A DNA stretch of 64,000 nt from NCBI GenBank assembly GCA_963724285.1, contig CAVRUD010000005.1, positions 62,001 to 126,000 of the forward strand. The letters run 5' to 3'. The translations under genes were made by a program, and so were the position numbers. Under the pieces are notes generated by a model, which was not told where the DNA came from, did no database searches, and saw only the letters and a program-made list of their open reading frames with translations. This document shows, piece after piece, positions 55,555 through 63,132 of the stretch. Numbering within the stretch: position 1 is the first letter of the stretch; each line of letters starts with the position of its first letter. This DNA comes from CAVRUD01 sp963724285 (lineage in GTDB: Bacteria; Chloroflexota; Chloroflexia; Thermomicrobiales; UBA6265).

Positions 55555-56142
55555 CTACGTCGATCCCTGGTCGTGCCGGCTGGCGCCCTCGGCGTTCGTC
55601 TGAGGGCCGGTACCGCCGGTGACGGCCGATGGCCGTTCGCCGCTCCCATTGGCGCTGGTATCGACCAGCACGTCTTGGGCCCGGTCGACGCGCTGGCTCC
55701 CTCGGATCGGGATCCGCCGCTCCTTCGCCTCTTCGCTCTTCGGGAGCATGATCGTCAGAATACCGTCTTTGAACGAGGCCTCCGCATTCTCGGCCTTCAC
55801 CGTCGATGAGAGGCGGATGACGCGCTCGAAGGCGCCGTATCGCTGCTCGCGCATCAGCCAGCGCTCCCCTTCTCCTCCCTCTTGACGGTCCTCGCGTCGC
55901 TCACCGCGGATGCGGATCGCGTCCCCGAGGACCGAGATTTCGACGTCATCCGGCGAGACACCGGGCACCGGTGCGGTGACGACGAACTGATCCCCTTCCT
56001 CGTGGACATCGACCGCCAACGACCCACGCGCCGTGATCTCGGCCTCTCCGTGCGGCCGGATGAAGCTCTCCGAAAGGAGCCGATCCATCGCGTCGCGCAG
56101 ACTCACCATTTCCCCCCAGGGATTCCATCGTGCCATGCTCAT
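55555..56142 (-). CDS. Hsp20/alpha-crystallin small heat-shock protein
   Basis: 195 aa. MSMARWNPWGEMVSLRDAMD is the classical N-terminus. The alpha-crystallin domain runs from LAVDVHEEGDQFVVTAPVPG through DVEISVLGDAIRIRG to FERVIRLSSTVKAENAEASF and DGILTIMLPKSEEA. A Ser/Gly/Thr-rich tail of about 40 residues follows, longer than usual. GGAGGAT precedes the ATG at 56142. It forms an operon with the phosphoribosyltransferase gene. Confidence 0.93.
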   Translation of the reverse strand: MSMARWNPWGEMVSLRDAMDRLLSESFIRPHGEAEITARGSLAVDVHEEGDQFVVTAPVPGVSPDDVEISVLGDAIRIRGERREDRQEGGEGERWLMREQRYGAFERVIRLSSTVKAENAEASFKDGILTIMLPKSEEAKERRIPIRGSQRVDRAQDVLVDTSANGSGERPSAVTGGTGPQTNAEGASRHDQGST

Positions 56143-56286
56143 CGCCCTATCCTCCATCGGCACTCCGCCGCTGGCCGTCGGGGAGAGCGCCCGTGCGCCG
56201 TGCGGCCAGCAGGCTCTTGCGATAACTATTGCAGCCGCTGTTCCACCAAAGCGCATGCTTCGCCCCTCGCACGCTACACTTCAGCC

Positions 56287-57285
56287 ATGTCCGTTCCCGA
56301 TCACAAATCTCCAATCGACCCCATCAAGACGGCCTCGGTTCGCGGCGGCTTGCTGGCTTGGTTCGCGACAAATGCCCGCGATCTCCCCTGGCGCCATTCC
56401 CGCGACCCCTACAAGATTCTGGTCTCGGAGGTCATGCTCCAACAGACCCAGGTCGACCGCGTCATCCCCTACTACCACGCGTTTCTAGAGCGCTTCCCCA
56501 CCGTCGAAGCCCTGGCGGCCGGCCCCACCGCCGACGTGATCCGCCTCTGGTCCGGACTCGGCTACAACCGGCGGGCCGTCAATCTCCAACGGACCGCCCA
56601 GGCAGTTCTGAACGAGCACGGCGGCACCTTCCCACGCGATATCGACGCGCTACGCGCCCTTCCCGGGATTGGTCCGTATACGGCGGGCGCGATCTCGGCG
56701 TTCGCGTTCGAAGCCGACGCGGCCTTCGTCGACACCAACATGCGCCGCGTCTTGCACCGCCTCTTTTTCGGGGTCGATGTTCCGGTCCAGACCGCCGCCG
56801 ACAAGGAGATCCTGGCCGTGGCCGCAGCGGTGGTGCCGGCCGGCAAGGGTTGGGAATGGAACCAGGCGCTGATCGAATTCGGCGCGCTCCAGTGCACCGC
56901 GCGCAAACCCGCCTGCGTCATCTGCCCATTGCAGGCGTCCTGCTGTGCCTTCCCCGAGATCCAGACCGTGCTGGCGGGTCTGCCCCGAGGCGTCCGCAAG
57001 AAGCAGGAGCCGGCCTTCGCCGGGTCCAGTCGCTACTATCGCGGTCGCGTCGTCGATGCCTTGCGCGAGGTGAACCACGGCGAGTCAAGCGGAGTCACCC
57101 TGCGCGAACTGGGCCCGCGAATCCGGCCCGATTTCACAGAATGCCGATCTACCCTGGCTCTATGGAGGTTGTGCAGGGGCTCGGCCGGGACGGGCTGGCC
57201 AGGGTGGCGGAAGAGCGGCCTCCGTACGATGCCGGTGACTCTTCCCAGGTCGAACCGGGAGATGCTGGTCGTTAGCCTCCCGTAG
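56287..57285 (+). CDS. mutY: A/G-specific adenine glycosylase, C-terminus frameshifted
   Basis: About 332 aa. Removes adenine mispaired with 8-oxoguanine. Catalytic Glu region DPYKILVSEVMLQQTQVDRV, HhH ALPGIGPYTAGAISAFAFEA with catalytic Asp in FVDTNMRRVLHRLF, and [4Fe-4S] C-x6-C-x2-C-x5-C in CTARKPACVICPLQASC. The last 50 residues are wrong in this frame: the family-like text reads ADLPWLY then EVVQGLGRDGLARVAEERPP in two other frames. That implies extra bases near 57142 and 57164. The catalytic part is intact. Confidence 0.9.
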   Translation: MSVPDHKSPIDPIKTASVRGGLLAWFATNARDLPWRHSRDPYKILVSEVMLQQTQVDRVIPYYHAFLERFPTVEALAAGPTADVIRLWSGLGYNRRAVNLQRTAQAVLNEHGGTFPRDIDALRALPGIGPYTAGAISAFAFEADAAFVDTNMRRVLHRLFFGVDVPVQTAADKEILAVAAAVVPAGKGWEWNQALIEFGALQCTARKPACVICPLQASCCAFPEIQTVLAGLPRGVRKKQEPAFAGSSRYYRGRVVDALREVNHGESSGVTLRELGPRIRPDFTECRSTLALWRLCRGSAGTGWPGWRKSGLRTMPVTLPRSNREMLVVSLP

Positions 57286-57986
57286 GGGTGGCGGTACTGC
57301 CAGCGGGCATGTCCATCCCGGGCATATCGCTCACGTCGGCGGGAACCGCCTCCTGTGCGGCGCCCCGCTCCTCAAGGTCCTCCTGAAGAGCCTGTATCTC
57401 CGCAAATTGTCCAGCGACGATCGATTCGGCCAACCGGCGAGTTTCGGTATCGTCAACCCGCTCCAACGCCGCCTGGGCCATCTCGATGCCGGCGGCATGG
57501 TGCCGGATCATGAGCTGGCAGAAGAGCACCTCCGCCTCGGTCACCGGGAGCGTGCTGAGCTGTTCGATCTCCTCCGGCGTCGCCATGCCCGGCATCAGGC
57601 CATCGACCGGATGCCCCATCCACTCCATATGCGGGTTCTTGCTGACCAGGGTGTAATCCCACCGGTCGATCCAGCCCCGCATCATGCCGATCTGGCTCGT
57701 CTGGGTCAGCACGATATCCGTTGAGAGATCGTGCAGGCTCTGATCCTCCGTCCGATCGCGGATGATCAACGCCATCGTGACCGCCTGATCGTGGTGGACG
57801 ACCATGTCCCGCAAGAAGTTGACGTCGGCGGATTCGTCGCCGGGCGGTTTCGGCCACGCCTGGTAGAGAAACCACGCAGCGGCGAGGAACAATAACCGCA
57901 ATCAGCGCACCGATTCCGATCGGTATCCAGGGATTGTCGCGCAACCTTCCTGAAGATTCGACGTCGGTCGTTTCACCGACCTGCAT
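57272..57986 (-). pseudogene. DUF305 ferritin-like membrane-anchored protein, frameshifted in the anchor
   Basis: About 237 codons. The four-helix DUF305 bundle is recognisable by FLRDMVVHHDQAVTMALIIR and FCQLMIRHHAAGIEMAQAAL. The Met/His pairs and the Met-rich tail (DMPGMDMP) suggest copper or other metal binding. The N-terminus is split: MQVGETTDVESSG and NPWIPIGIGALIAVI read in one frame, and FLAAAWFLYQAWPKPPGDES in the next, joined if one base near 57890 is removed. Together they form one membrane anchor followed by an extracytoplasmic domain. It lies 18 bp downstream of the DUF3105 gene. Confidence 0.82.
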
Positions 57987-58003
57987 GGCTATTCTGCTCT
58001 GCG

Positions 58004-58789
58004 CTAAACCGGGGTCGAGGTCGAAACCCGTCCGGTGCAGGACGCGCCCGGCTCGGGCGTGTCCGATCCCTGGAGGTAGACGCGGATGAACGTATCGAGG
58101 CGGTCGTCATCCGCGCTGTCGAGGACGAGTTGGTGGTTCCACGATTGAACAACGACAGGCGCCTGCAGTCCCGGATAGGCGCTCACCAGGACATATGCTT
58201 CGTCCTCGGCTTTGTCCTGGAGCTTGTCGATGTCTTCCTGCGGCAGGTCAGGCCGGTACGTGATCCAGACCGCGCCATGCTCTAGAGAATGGACCGCGTT
58301 CTCGTTGCGGATCTGCCCATCGTAGAAGCCACAGTTCTGCCAGGCGTTGTCGTGGGCTCCGCCGACCGGAGGACTCTCGGTGTAGGCGACGGCCTCGCCC
58401 TCGGCAACGTGCTGGCCGCCGGAATACTCGAAGTCGACCACTCCTTCGAGGTCCTGTTCTTCCCGCCAATTGTCGTAGGCGGTCCATGCACCCCAACCGA
58501 GCCCCGCCAGAATGAGCACGGCCAACGCACCCAGGCCGATCCTGGTGTAAAGCCACTCTTTCTTGCGACGCTCGTATTGCGTCAGACGCTCTTCGCGCCG
58601 TTTCTGGATCATCTCCGCTCGACGGTCGGCGCGCTTGAGCGGTACGGTGGGGTTGGTCGAAGGTGAAGCCGCCGGGGTCTTTGCGGCGGGCTTATTGGCG
58701 CGTTTGGGTGCGCCGGACTTTGGCTGGGCTCCGCTCGTGGCCTGCGACGAGGCGTCAGATGCTGGGCCGGGACGGTCTTGACTCGCCAT
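58004..58789 (-). CDS. DUF3105 membrane-anchored protein
   Basis: 261 aa. A low-complexity Ala/Pro/Lys N-terminus and a charged helix (EMIQKRREERLTQYERRKKE) face the cytoplasm. One membrane segment (RIGLGALAVLILAGLGWGAW) follows, and then the extracytoplasmic DUF3105 domain with PPVGGAHDNAWQNCGFYDG, AVHSLEHGAVWITYRPDLP and CTGRVSTSTPV. Conserved His and Cys suggest a metal or redox site. It is immediately upstream of the DUF305 gene, and the two families often co-occur in Chloroflexota and Actinobacteria. Confidence 0.88.
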   Translation of the reverse strand: MASQDRPGPASDASSQATSGAQPKSGAPKRANKPAAKTPAASPSTNPTVPLKRADRRAEMIQKRREERLTQYERRKKEWLYTRIGLGALAVLILAGLGWGAWTAYDNWREEQDLEGVVDFEYSGGQHVAEGEAVAYTESPPVGGAHDNAWQNCGFYDGQIRNENAVHSLEHGAVWITYRPDLPQEDIDKLQDKAEDEAYVLVSAYPGLQAPVVVQSWNHQLVLDSADDDRLDTFIRVYLQGSDTPEPGASCTGRVSTSTPV

Positions 58790-59122
58790 GTCTGCCTCGA
58801 ACTCCCATTGACGCACATTGCCCGCGACCGCTCACAACGGTCGGGGCACAGCCCTGCCCGGAGGCCGGTGCAACACGATTCACAACGATTGAGGATGATA
58901 GCATTTTACCCTAATGCCACATCCGGAGGCGGGCTTCACGTGGGCCAACCGTCGATCCAATCTACGGTCCGGCGCGCTTAAGCGATCCATCTGTCAGATC
59001 CGGTCTGGTAGTCATGCCGGAAGGCTCGCCCACCGTCGGGTTTTAGCTGTCTTTGCTGTCAGACTATCGCCACACGTCCCGCTTTCGGCCATGAACGACA
59101 ATTCGCCGCCAGGAGTCTCGCC
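58790..59122. other. intergenic region between divergent DUF3105 and S41 genes
   Basis: 333 bp. It holds an AT-rich spot (58900-58920, GATAGCATTTTACCC) that could supply a minus-strand -10 (TATCAT) for the DUF3105/DUF305 unit, though no matching -35 stands out. No ORF or repeat is supported. Confidence 0.4.
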
Positions 59123-61108
59123 ATGCATCGATCCAGACTTTACTCCGGGAGGGGCTCAGTACTGCCCATGAGTCCAGCCTCGTATCGGATCGCCATTCTC
59201 GGGCTGCTCGTGTCCCTCCTCAGCGCTGCCTTCGTCGCCCCCAGACCTCTGGCCGCGCAGGACGACCAGGCTGGTGAAACGGGCGTCGTCACGCTGACCG
59301 GCTCGGTCGCGGTGACGAACCCATTTCTCTTCGAGATCATCACGGAGCCGTATATCCTCCTCTCCGATCTGAGCAACTTCGTTGGCCGCGAGATCGACGG
59401 CGAACTCCCGGATTTCCTTCAGGTGACCGGTCAACTCGAGGGAGATCTGGCGTCCGCCACCTACACCCTGCCGCTCCCGATCCTGCCCCAGGCGACGACC
59501 AACGACGTCGACAACGGGGCGCCCGGCGACGGCGTCCACGTCTACGCCGTCGATCTCTCCGCCAATTTCGTCGGCGATCCGTTCATCCAGCCCGAGGAAG
59601 GCGGCGGTTGGGCCGCCGAATACACCTCGGTCATGACCGCGCTCGGCACCAACGAGATCACCGGCGGCAGGATCGTGATCTGGGCCCCCGACGCCGAACA
59701 GTCGTTCCCCTCAGGCTTTGGTGACGACGGCCTGCTCTTTACCGATGACGACCCGGTGGTGAGCGTTCAGCCCGGTTGGACGGTCGTTGACGTTGGTCAA
59801 CCAGCGTTTGACTTCATCCGAGATGCCTCTGTCACGGTCGACATCCTTGAAGGTGATGGTGGCCTGAAGGATCTCTCCGACCTGAGCTACCTCGAAGGCT
59901 TCGACGCGCTCGTCGCCGAGATGCGACTGCGCTACCCCTTCACCTCATACAAGGATCTGGACTGGGACGCTATCGTGGCCGAGATCCGGCCCAGCGTCGA
60001 GCAGGCCGAGGCAACCGATGATGCGGGCCTCTTTCAGGTCGCGATGATGCGCTTCACCGTCCTGATCGGTGATGGCCACGTCTCGGTCTCCCCGAACGTC
60101 GACTACTTGATCGAAGAGTACGGTGCGGGTTATGGCATCACCCTTGGCCAAACTGATGGCGGTGCCGTGGTCGTCAGCGATGTCCAGCCTGATTCCGCGG
60201 CCGGCGACGCCGGGATTGAGCCGGGTGCCGAGATCATCGCCTGGAACGGCGAACCGGTCGCCGATGCCCTGGCGGATATCGAACTGCTCTTCTCAGCATC
60301 CAGCCCGCACACGACCGCGTTGCAGCAGCTCGACCTGCTCACCAGGGATGAGACGGACGAAACCGCGGACGTCACCTTCCAGAACCCCGATGGCGACGAG
60401 GAATCTGCAACGCTGTCCGCTCAAGACGATCTGGACGGGCTGATCGACTCCCTCTCGCCAGCCGGAGTCGAGCTGGCCCAGATGCCAGTCACGGTCGAGG
60501 TGCTCCCGTCGGGATACGGCTACATCCGGGTGAACACCTTCCTTGACGACCTCATCCTGATGACCCACGCCTGGGACTGGGCCATCGCTCAACTGGCCGA
60601 GCTTCAGGTCCCCGGACTGATCGTCGATGTCCGGGGCAACGGCGGAGGAAACGGTGCGGTCGCGACCTACTTCGCCGGAACCTTCTACGACGAACCCTTC
60701 GATCTGGCGGCGGCCTACTTCGCCGACGAGTCCGGCGAGTTCATCTACAACGGCACCGAGGTGGTCCGCCCCAACAACCTCGACTGGGACGCACCGGTCG
60801 CCGTTCTCATCGACGAAAATTGCGCCTCCGCCTGCGAGGACTTCTCCGCGGCGGTGGCGATCGATCCCAGCAACCTCATCGTTGGTCAATATGCGACCGC
60901 CGGTGTCATGGCCGGAATCTACCCCTGGGAACTCCCGGACGACCTCTACTTCCAGGCGCCCCTCGTCTACTTCGAAGACGACAACGGCGTCTGGCTGGAG
61001 GGCGTAGGCGTCCAGCCGAATGTCGACGTGCCGGTGACGGTCGAGTCGCTGCTCTCCGAGGAGGACGTCGTCCTCGTCGCGGCAGAAGTCGCCCTCGACG
61101 CGATCTAA
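59123..61108 (+). CDS. secreted S41-family (C-terminal processing) peptidase
   Basis: 661 aa. Sec signal SYRIAILGLLVSLLSAAFVA. An N-terminal beta-rich region (residues about 35-220) precedes the protease. A PDZ domain is seen in GYGITLGQTDGGAVVVSDVQ and DAGIEPGAEIIAWNGEP. The tail-specific protease domain has VDVRGNGGGNGAVATYFAG, and VAVLIDENCASACEDFSAAV carries the nucleophilic Ser; the usual catalytic Lys motif G-x-x-T-x-G-K is GQYATAGVM with Val where Lys is expected. Its activity is therefore uncertain. The ATG at 59123 has AGGAG upstream; ATG 59168 is an alternative. Confidence 0.88.
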   Translation: MHRSRLYSGRGSVLPMSPASYRIAILGLLVSLLSAAFVAPRPLAAQDDQAGETGVVTLTGSVAVTNPFLFEIITEPYILLSDLSNFVGREIDGELPDFLQVTGQLEGDLASATYTLPLPILPQATTNDVDNGAPGDGVHVYAVDLSANFVGDPFIQPEEGGGWAAEYTSVMTALGTNEITGGRIVIWAPDAEQSFPSGFGDDGLLFTDDDPVVSVQPGWTVVDVGQPAFDFIRDASVTVDILEGDGGLKDLSDLSYLEGFDALVAEMRLRYPFTSYKDLDWDAIVAEIRPSVEQAEATDDAGLFQVAMMRFTVLIGDGHVSVSPNVDYLIEEYGAGYGITLGQTDGGAVVVSDVQPDSAAGDAGIEPGAEIIAWNGEPVADALADIELLFSASSPHTTALQQLDLLTRDETDETADVTFQNPDGDEESATLSAQDDLDGLIDSLSPAGVELAQMPVTVEVLPSGYGYIRVNTFLDDLILMTHAWDWAIAQLAELQVPGLIVDVRGNGGGNGAVATYFAGTFYDEPFDLAAAYFADESGEFIYNGTEVVRPNNLDWDAPVAVLIDENCASACEDFSAAVAIDPSNLIVGQYATAGVMAGIYPWELPDDLYFQAPLVYFEDDNGVWLEGVGVQPNVDVPVTVESLLSEEDVVLVAAEVALDAI

Positions 61109-61149
61109 AGCGCTCACCGAACACCCCGTCTGCCCTTGATATCGTCTAG

Positions 61150-61429
61150 TACCGCGTGCAAGCACAATCGCCCGCCATTGGCGTATCGAGAGGACGGCGC
61201 TCCGCGGCGGCCCCGCCCGTCCCCGGCATCCCGAGCGTGGCGAGGGAGCTCGCTGGCGGCGGCGGTCCGCTGGTGGGGCCGGGATCGCGAAGCCGGCACC
61301 GTGGTCGCGGAGGCCGGGGCGTCCCCGGAGCGTCGTTCCCATCGAGCTCCCTCGCCACGCTCGGGATGCCAGGGGGCCGGGGCGGCAGCGCGCCCGGGTC
61401 CAATCAGACAGATGAGCTTGCACGAGGTA
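61150..61429. mobile_element. 280-bp MITE-like element with CTAG target duplication
   Basis: Terminal inverted repeats TACCGCGTGCAAGCACA (61150-61166) and its counterpart at 61413-61429 match at 15 of 17 positions, with CTAG directly outside both ends (61146-61149, 61430-61433). Inside, 61225-61252 is the exact reverse complement of 61343-61370, a perfect 28-bp inverted repeat with a 90-nt spacer. No transposase is encoded. It occupies most of the gap between the S41 peptidase and the convergent aminotransferase. Confidence 0.75.
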
Positions 61430-61537
61430 CTAGCCTCGGAGAGGCTGTCACTGTGAGCCCGGGCCAACCCTGGGCCAACCTTGGGCCGTGAGCCCCGGGC
61501 GGCCGGGGAGACGCCGTCAACCGTTCCGACGAGCGCT

Positions 61538-62911
61538 CTAGAACAGCCCCTCGCTCTCGATCCGGCCGACAACCCGCTCGAACGCCTGCAGCGTGTATTC
61601 GAGGTCTGCGTCCGTGTGAGCGATGCTCAGGATTCCCCCGGACGAGAACAGATCGATCCCTTCGATCAACATCCCCTGGTGCAGCGTGCCTGTCAGCGGG
61701 CCAGCCGCCGATGCCTTCAGCTCCTCGGCGGCCATTCCGGTCGGGTAGCGCACATCGCCCTTTGAGACATCGGCCGATGCTGCTCCGAGGGCAATGTGGA
61801 AGACCGAGCTCTCACCCCACGAAATGCCCGGGACGTTGCGCCTCGCCAGGATCCCGTTGAACCCAGCGCGCAGCCGGGACGCACGCTCATCGCACTGCAA
61901 CTGAACGTTGGGATCGGCACAAAGTGTCAGGCAGGTGAATCCCGCCGCCGCCGCAACCGGGTTCGAGTTGAATGTCCCCTGGTGACGAACCTTCCTCGTC
62001 GTGTTCCACCCAGGTTCGTCCGTGAATTCCAGGTGTTTCATTAATTCGGCGCGCCCCGCGACCGCTCCGCCCGGCATGCCCCCGGCCACGATCTTGGCCA
62101 AGGTCGTCAGGTCCGGCTCGATGCCATACCGCTGCTGGGCGCCACCGGGCGCCCACCGAAATCCGGTGATGACTTCGTCGAAGATCAGCGGGGCGTTGTA
62201 CTTCGTTGTGAGCCCGCGCAACCCCTCAAGGAACCCGTCCGGCAGAGGAACCATTGCCCAGGAGCCGCCACTCGGCTCGATGATCACACCGGCAATGTCC
62301 CCCTGGCTAAGGCGCTCCTCGACGTAGGTGAGTTCTGCCGGAACAACCGAGACCGTGTCGAGCGTCTCACGAGGAATCCCCGGCATTGGGGCGCCCTCAA
62401 ACGGCGGTCGCTCACCTTTGAGCAGGTAGTCATTCCAGCCGTGAAAGTGGCCCTCGAACTTAATAATGGTGGTCTTTCCGGAGTACGCCCGGGCGACACG
62501 AATCGCCAGCAGCGTCGCCTCGGTGCCCGACAGCGTGAACTTCACTTTGTCGGCCGCCGGCAACATCCGGACGATCTGTTCCGCCCAGGCAACCTCGCCC
62601 TCATGACCCGCGCCGAAGTGGGTGCCGTTCGGCATCGCATCCTGGACGGCCGCGAGGATCTCCGGATGGTTGTGCCCCAGAATGAGTGAGCCGTGGCCCA
62701 TCGAGTAATCGATGAGCTCGTGGCCATCGACCGACCACTTATGGGATCCCTGGGCTCGCTGAACGTAGACAGGGAACGGCCTCAAGTAGCGACCGTCGTG
62801 GGTAATACCGCTGGGGATGACCTGCCGTGAACGATCGTACATGGCGCGCGACGCTGCGAACCGTTCCTCGAATTCGGTCTGGATTCTCGTAGTTGCCGGT
62901 GCCTGCGCCAT
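61538..62911 (-). CDS. class-III aminotransferase (HemL-like)
   Basis: 457 aa. PLP-fold motifs: VKFTLSGTEATLLAIRVARA, IKFEGHFHGWNDYLLKG, LIFDEVITGFRWAPGGAQQR (Asp binding the pyridine N) and the Schiff-base Lys in TTLAKIVAGGMPGGAVAGRA. It resembles glutamate-1-semialdehyde aminomutases and related enzymes in secondary metabolism or amino acid turnover. It lacks other heme genes nearby, so I do not call it hemL. The ATG at 62911 is 50 bp downstream of a good promoter on the same strand. Confidence 0.87.
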   Translation of the reverse strand: MAQAPATTRIQTEFEERFAASRAMYDRSRQVIPSGITHDGRYLRPFPVYVQRAQGSHKWSVDGHELIDYSMGHGSLILGHNHPEILAAVQDAMPNGTHFGAGHEGEVAWAEQIVRMLPAADKVKFTLSGTEATLLAIRVARAYSGKTTIIKFEGHFHGWNDYLLKGERPPFEGAPMPGIPRETLDTVSVVPAELTYVEERLSQGDIAGVIIEPSGGSWAMVPLPDGFLEGLRGLTTKYNAPLIFDEVITGFRWAPGGAQQRYGIEPDLTTLAKIVAGGMPGGAVAGRAELMKHLEFTDEPGWNTTRKVRHQGTFNSNPVAAAAGFTCLTLCADPNVQLQCDERASRLRAGFNGILARRNVPGISWGESSVFHIALGAASADVSKGDVRYPTGMAAEELKASAAGPLTGTLHQGMLIEGIDLFSSGGILSIAHTDADLEYTLQAFERVVGRIESEGLF

Positions 62912-62960
62912 GCTCGTGCGTCCTCTCCCCCAAGGTGTGACGTGTTGACGATCGTTGGTG

Positions 62961-62989
62961 ACTATAGGTTGCAGGCATACGCATGTAAA
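62961..62989 (-). promoter_or_regulatory. promoter for the class-III aminotransferase gene
   Basis: On the minus strand TTTACA (62984-62989), a 17-bp spacer and TATAGT (62961-62966). Hexamers and spacing are close to the sigma-70 consensus. It implies a leader of about 45 nt. Confidence 0.65.
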
Positions 62990-63079
62990 GGACTGAACTG
63001 ACCATGCCCGGCATTCGAAAGACCAATAGTCAGCGCGATTGGCCACATCCATTCAGAGGTCCAGGGCTACTCGTGTTCG

Positions 63080-63108
63080 CTGACAAAAAGACACATCTGT
63101 TCTATACG
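63080..63108 (+). promoter_or_regulatory. promoter for priA
   Basis: CTGACA (63080-63085), exactly 17 bp, then TATACG (63103-63108), 25 bp before the GTG of priA. The leader would be short, about 18 nt, but still contains the Shine-Dalgarno-like GGGAAG. Confidence 0.65.
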
Positions 63109-63132
63109 TTCACCGGGAAGTAAGATGACCCC

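Noticed and set aside
61150..61429. Coding region in the gap after the S41 gene
   Set aside because: The open frames there are explained by the GC-rich inverted-repeat element; translations mirror each other on the two strands.
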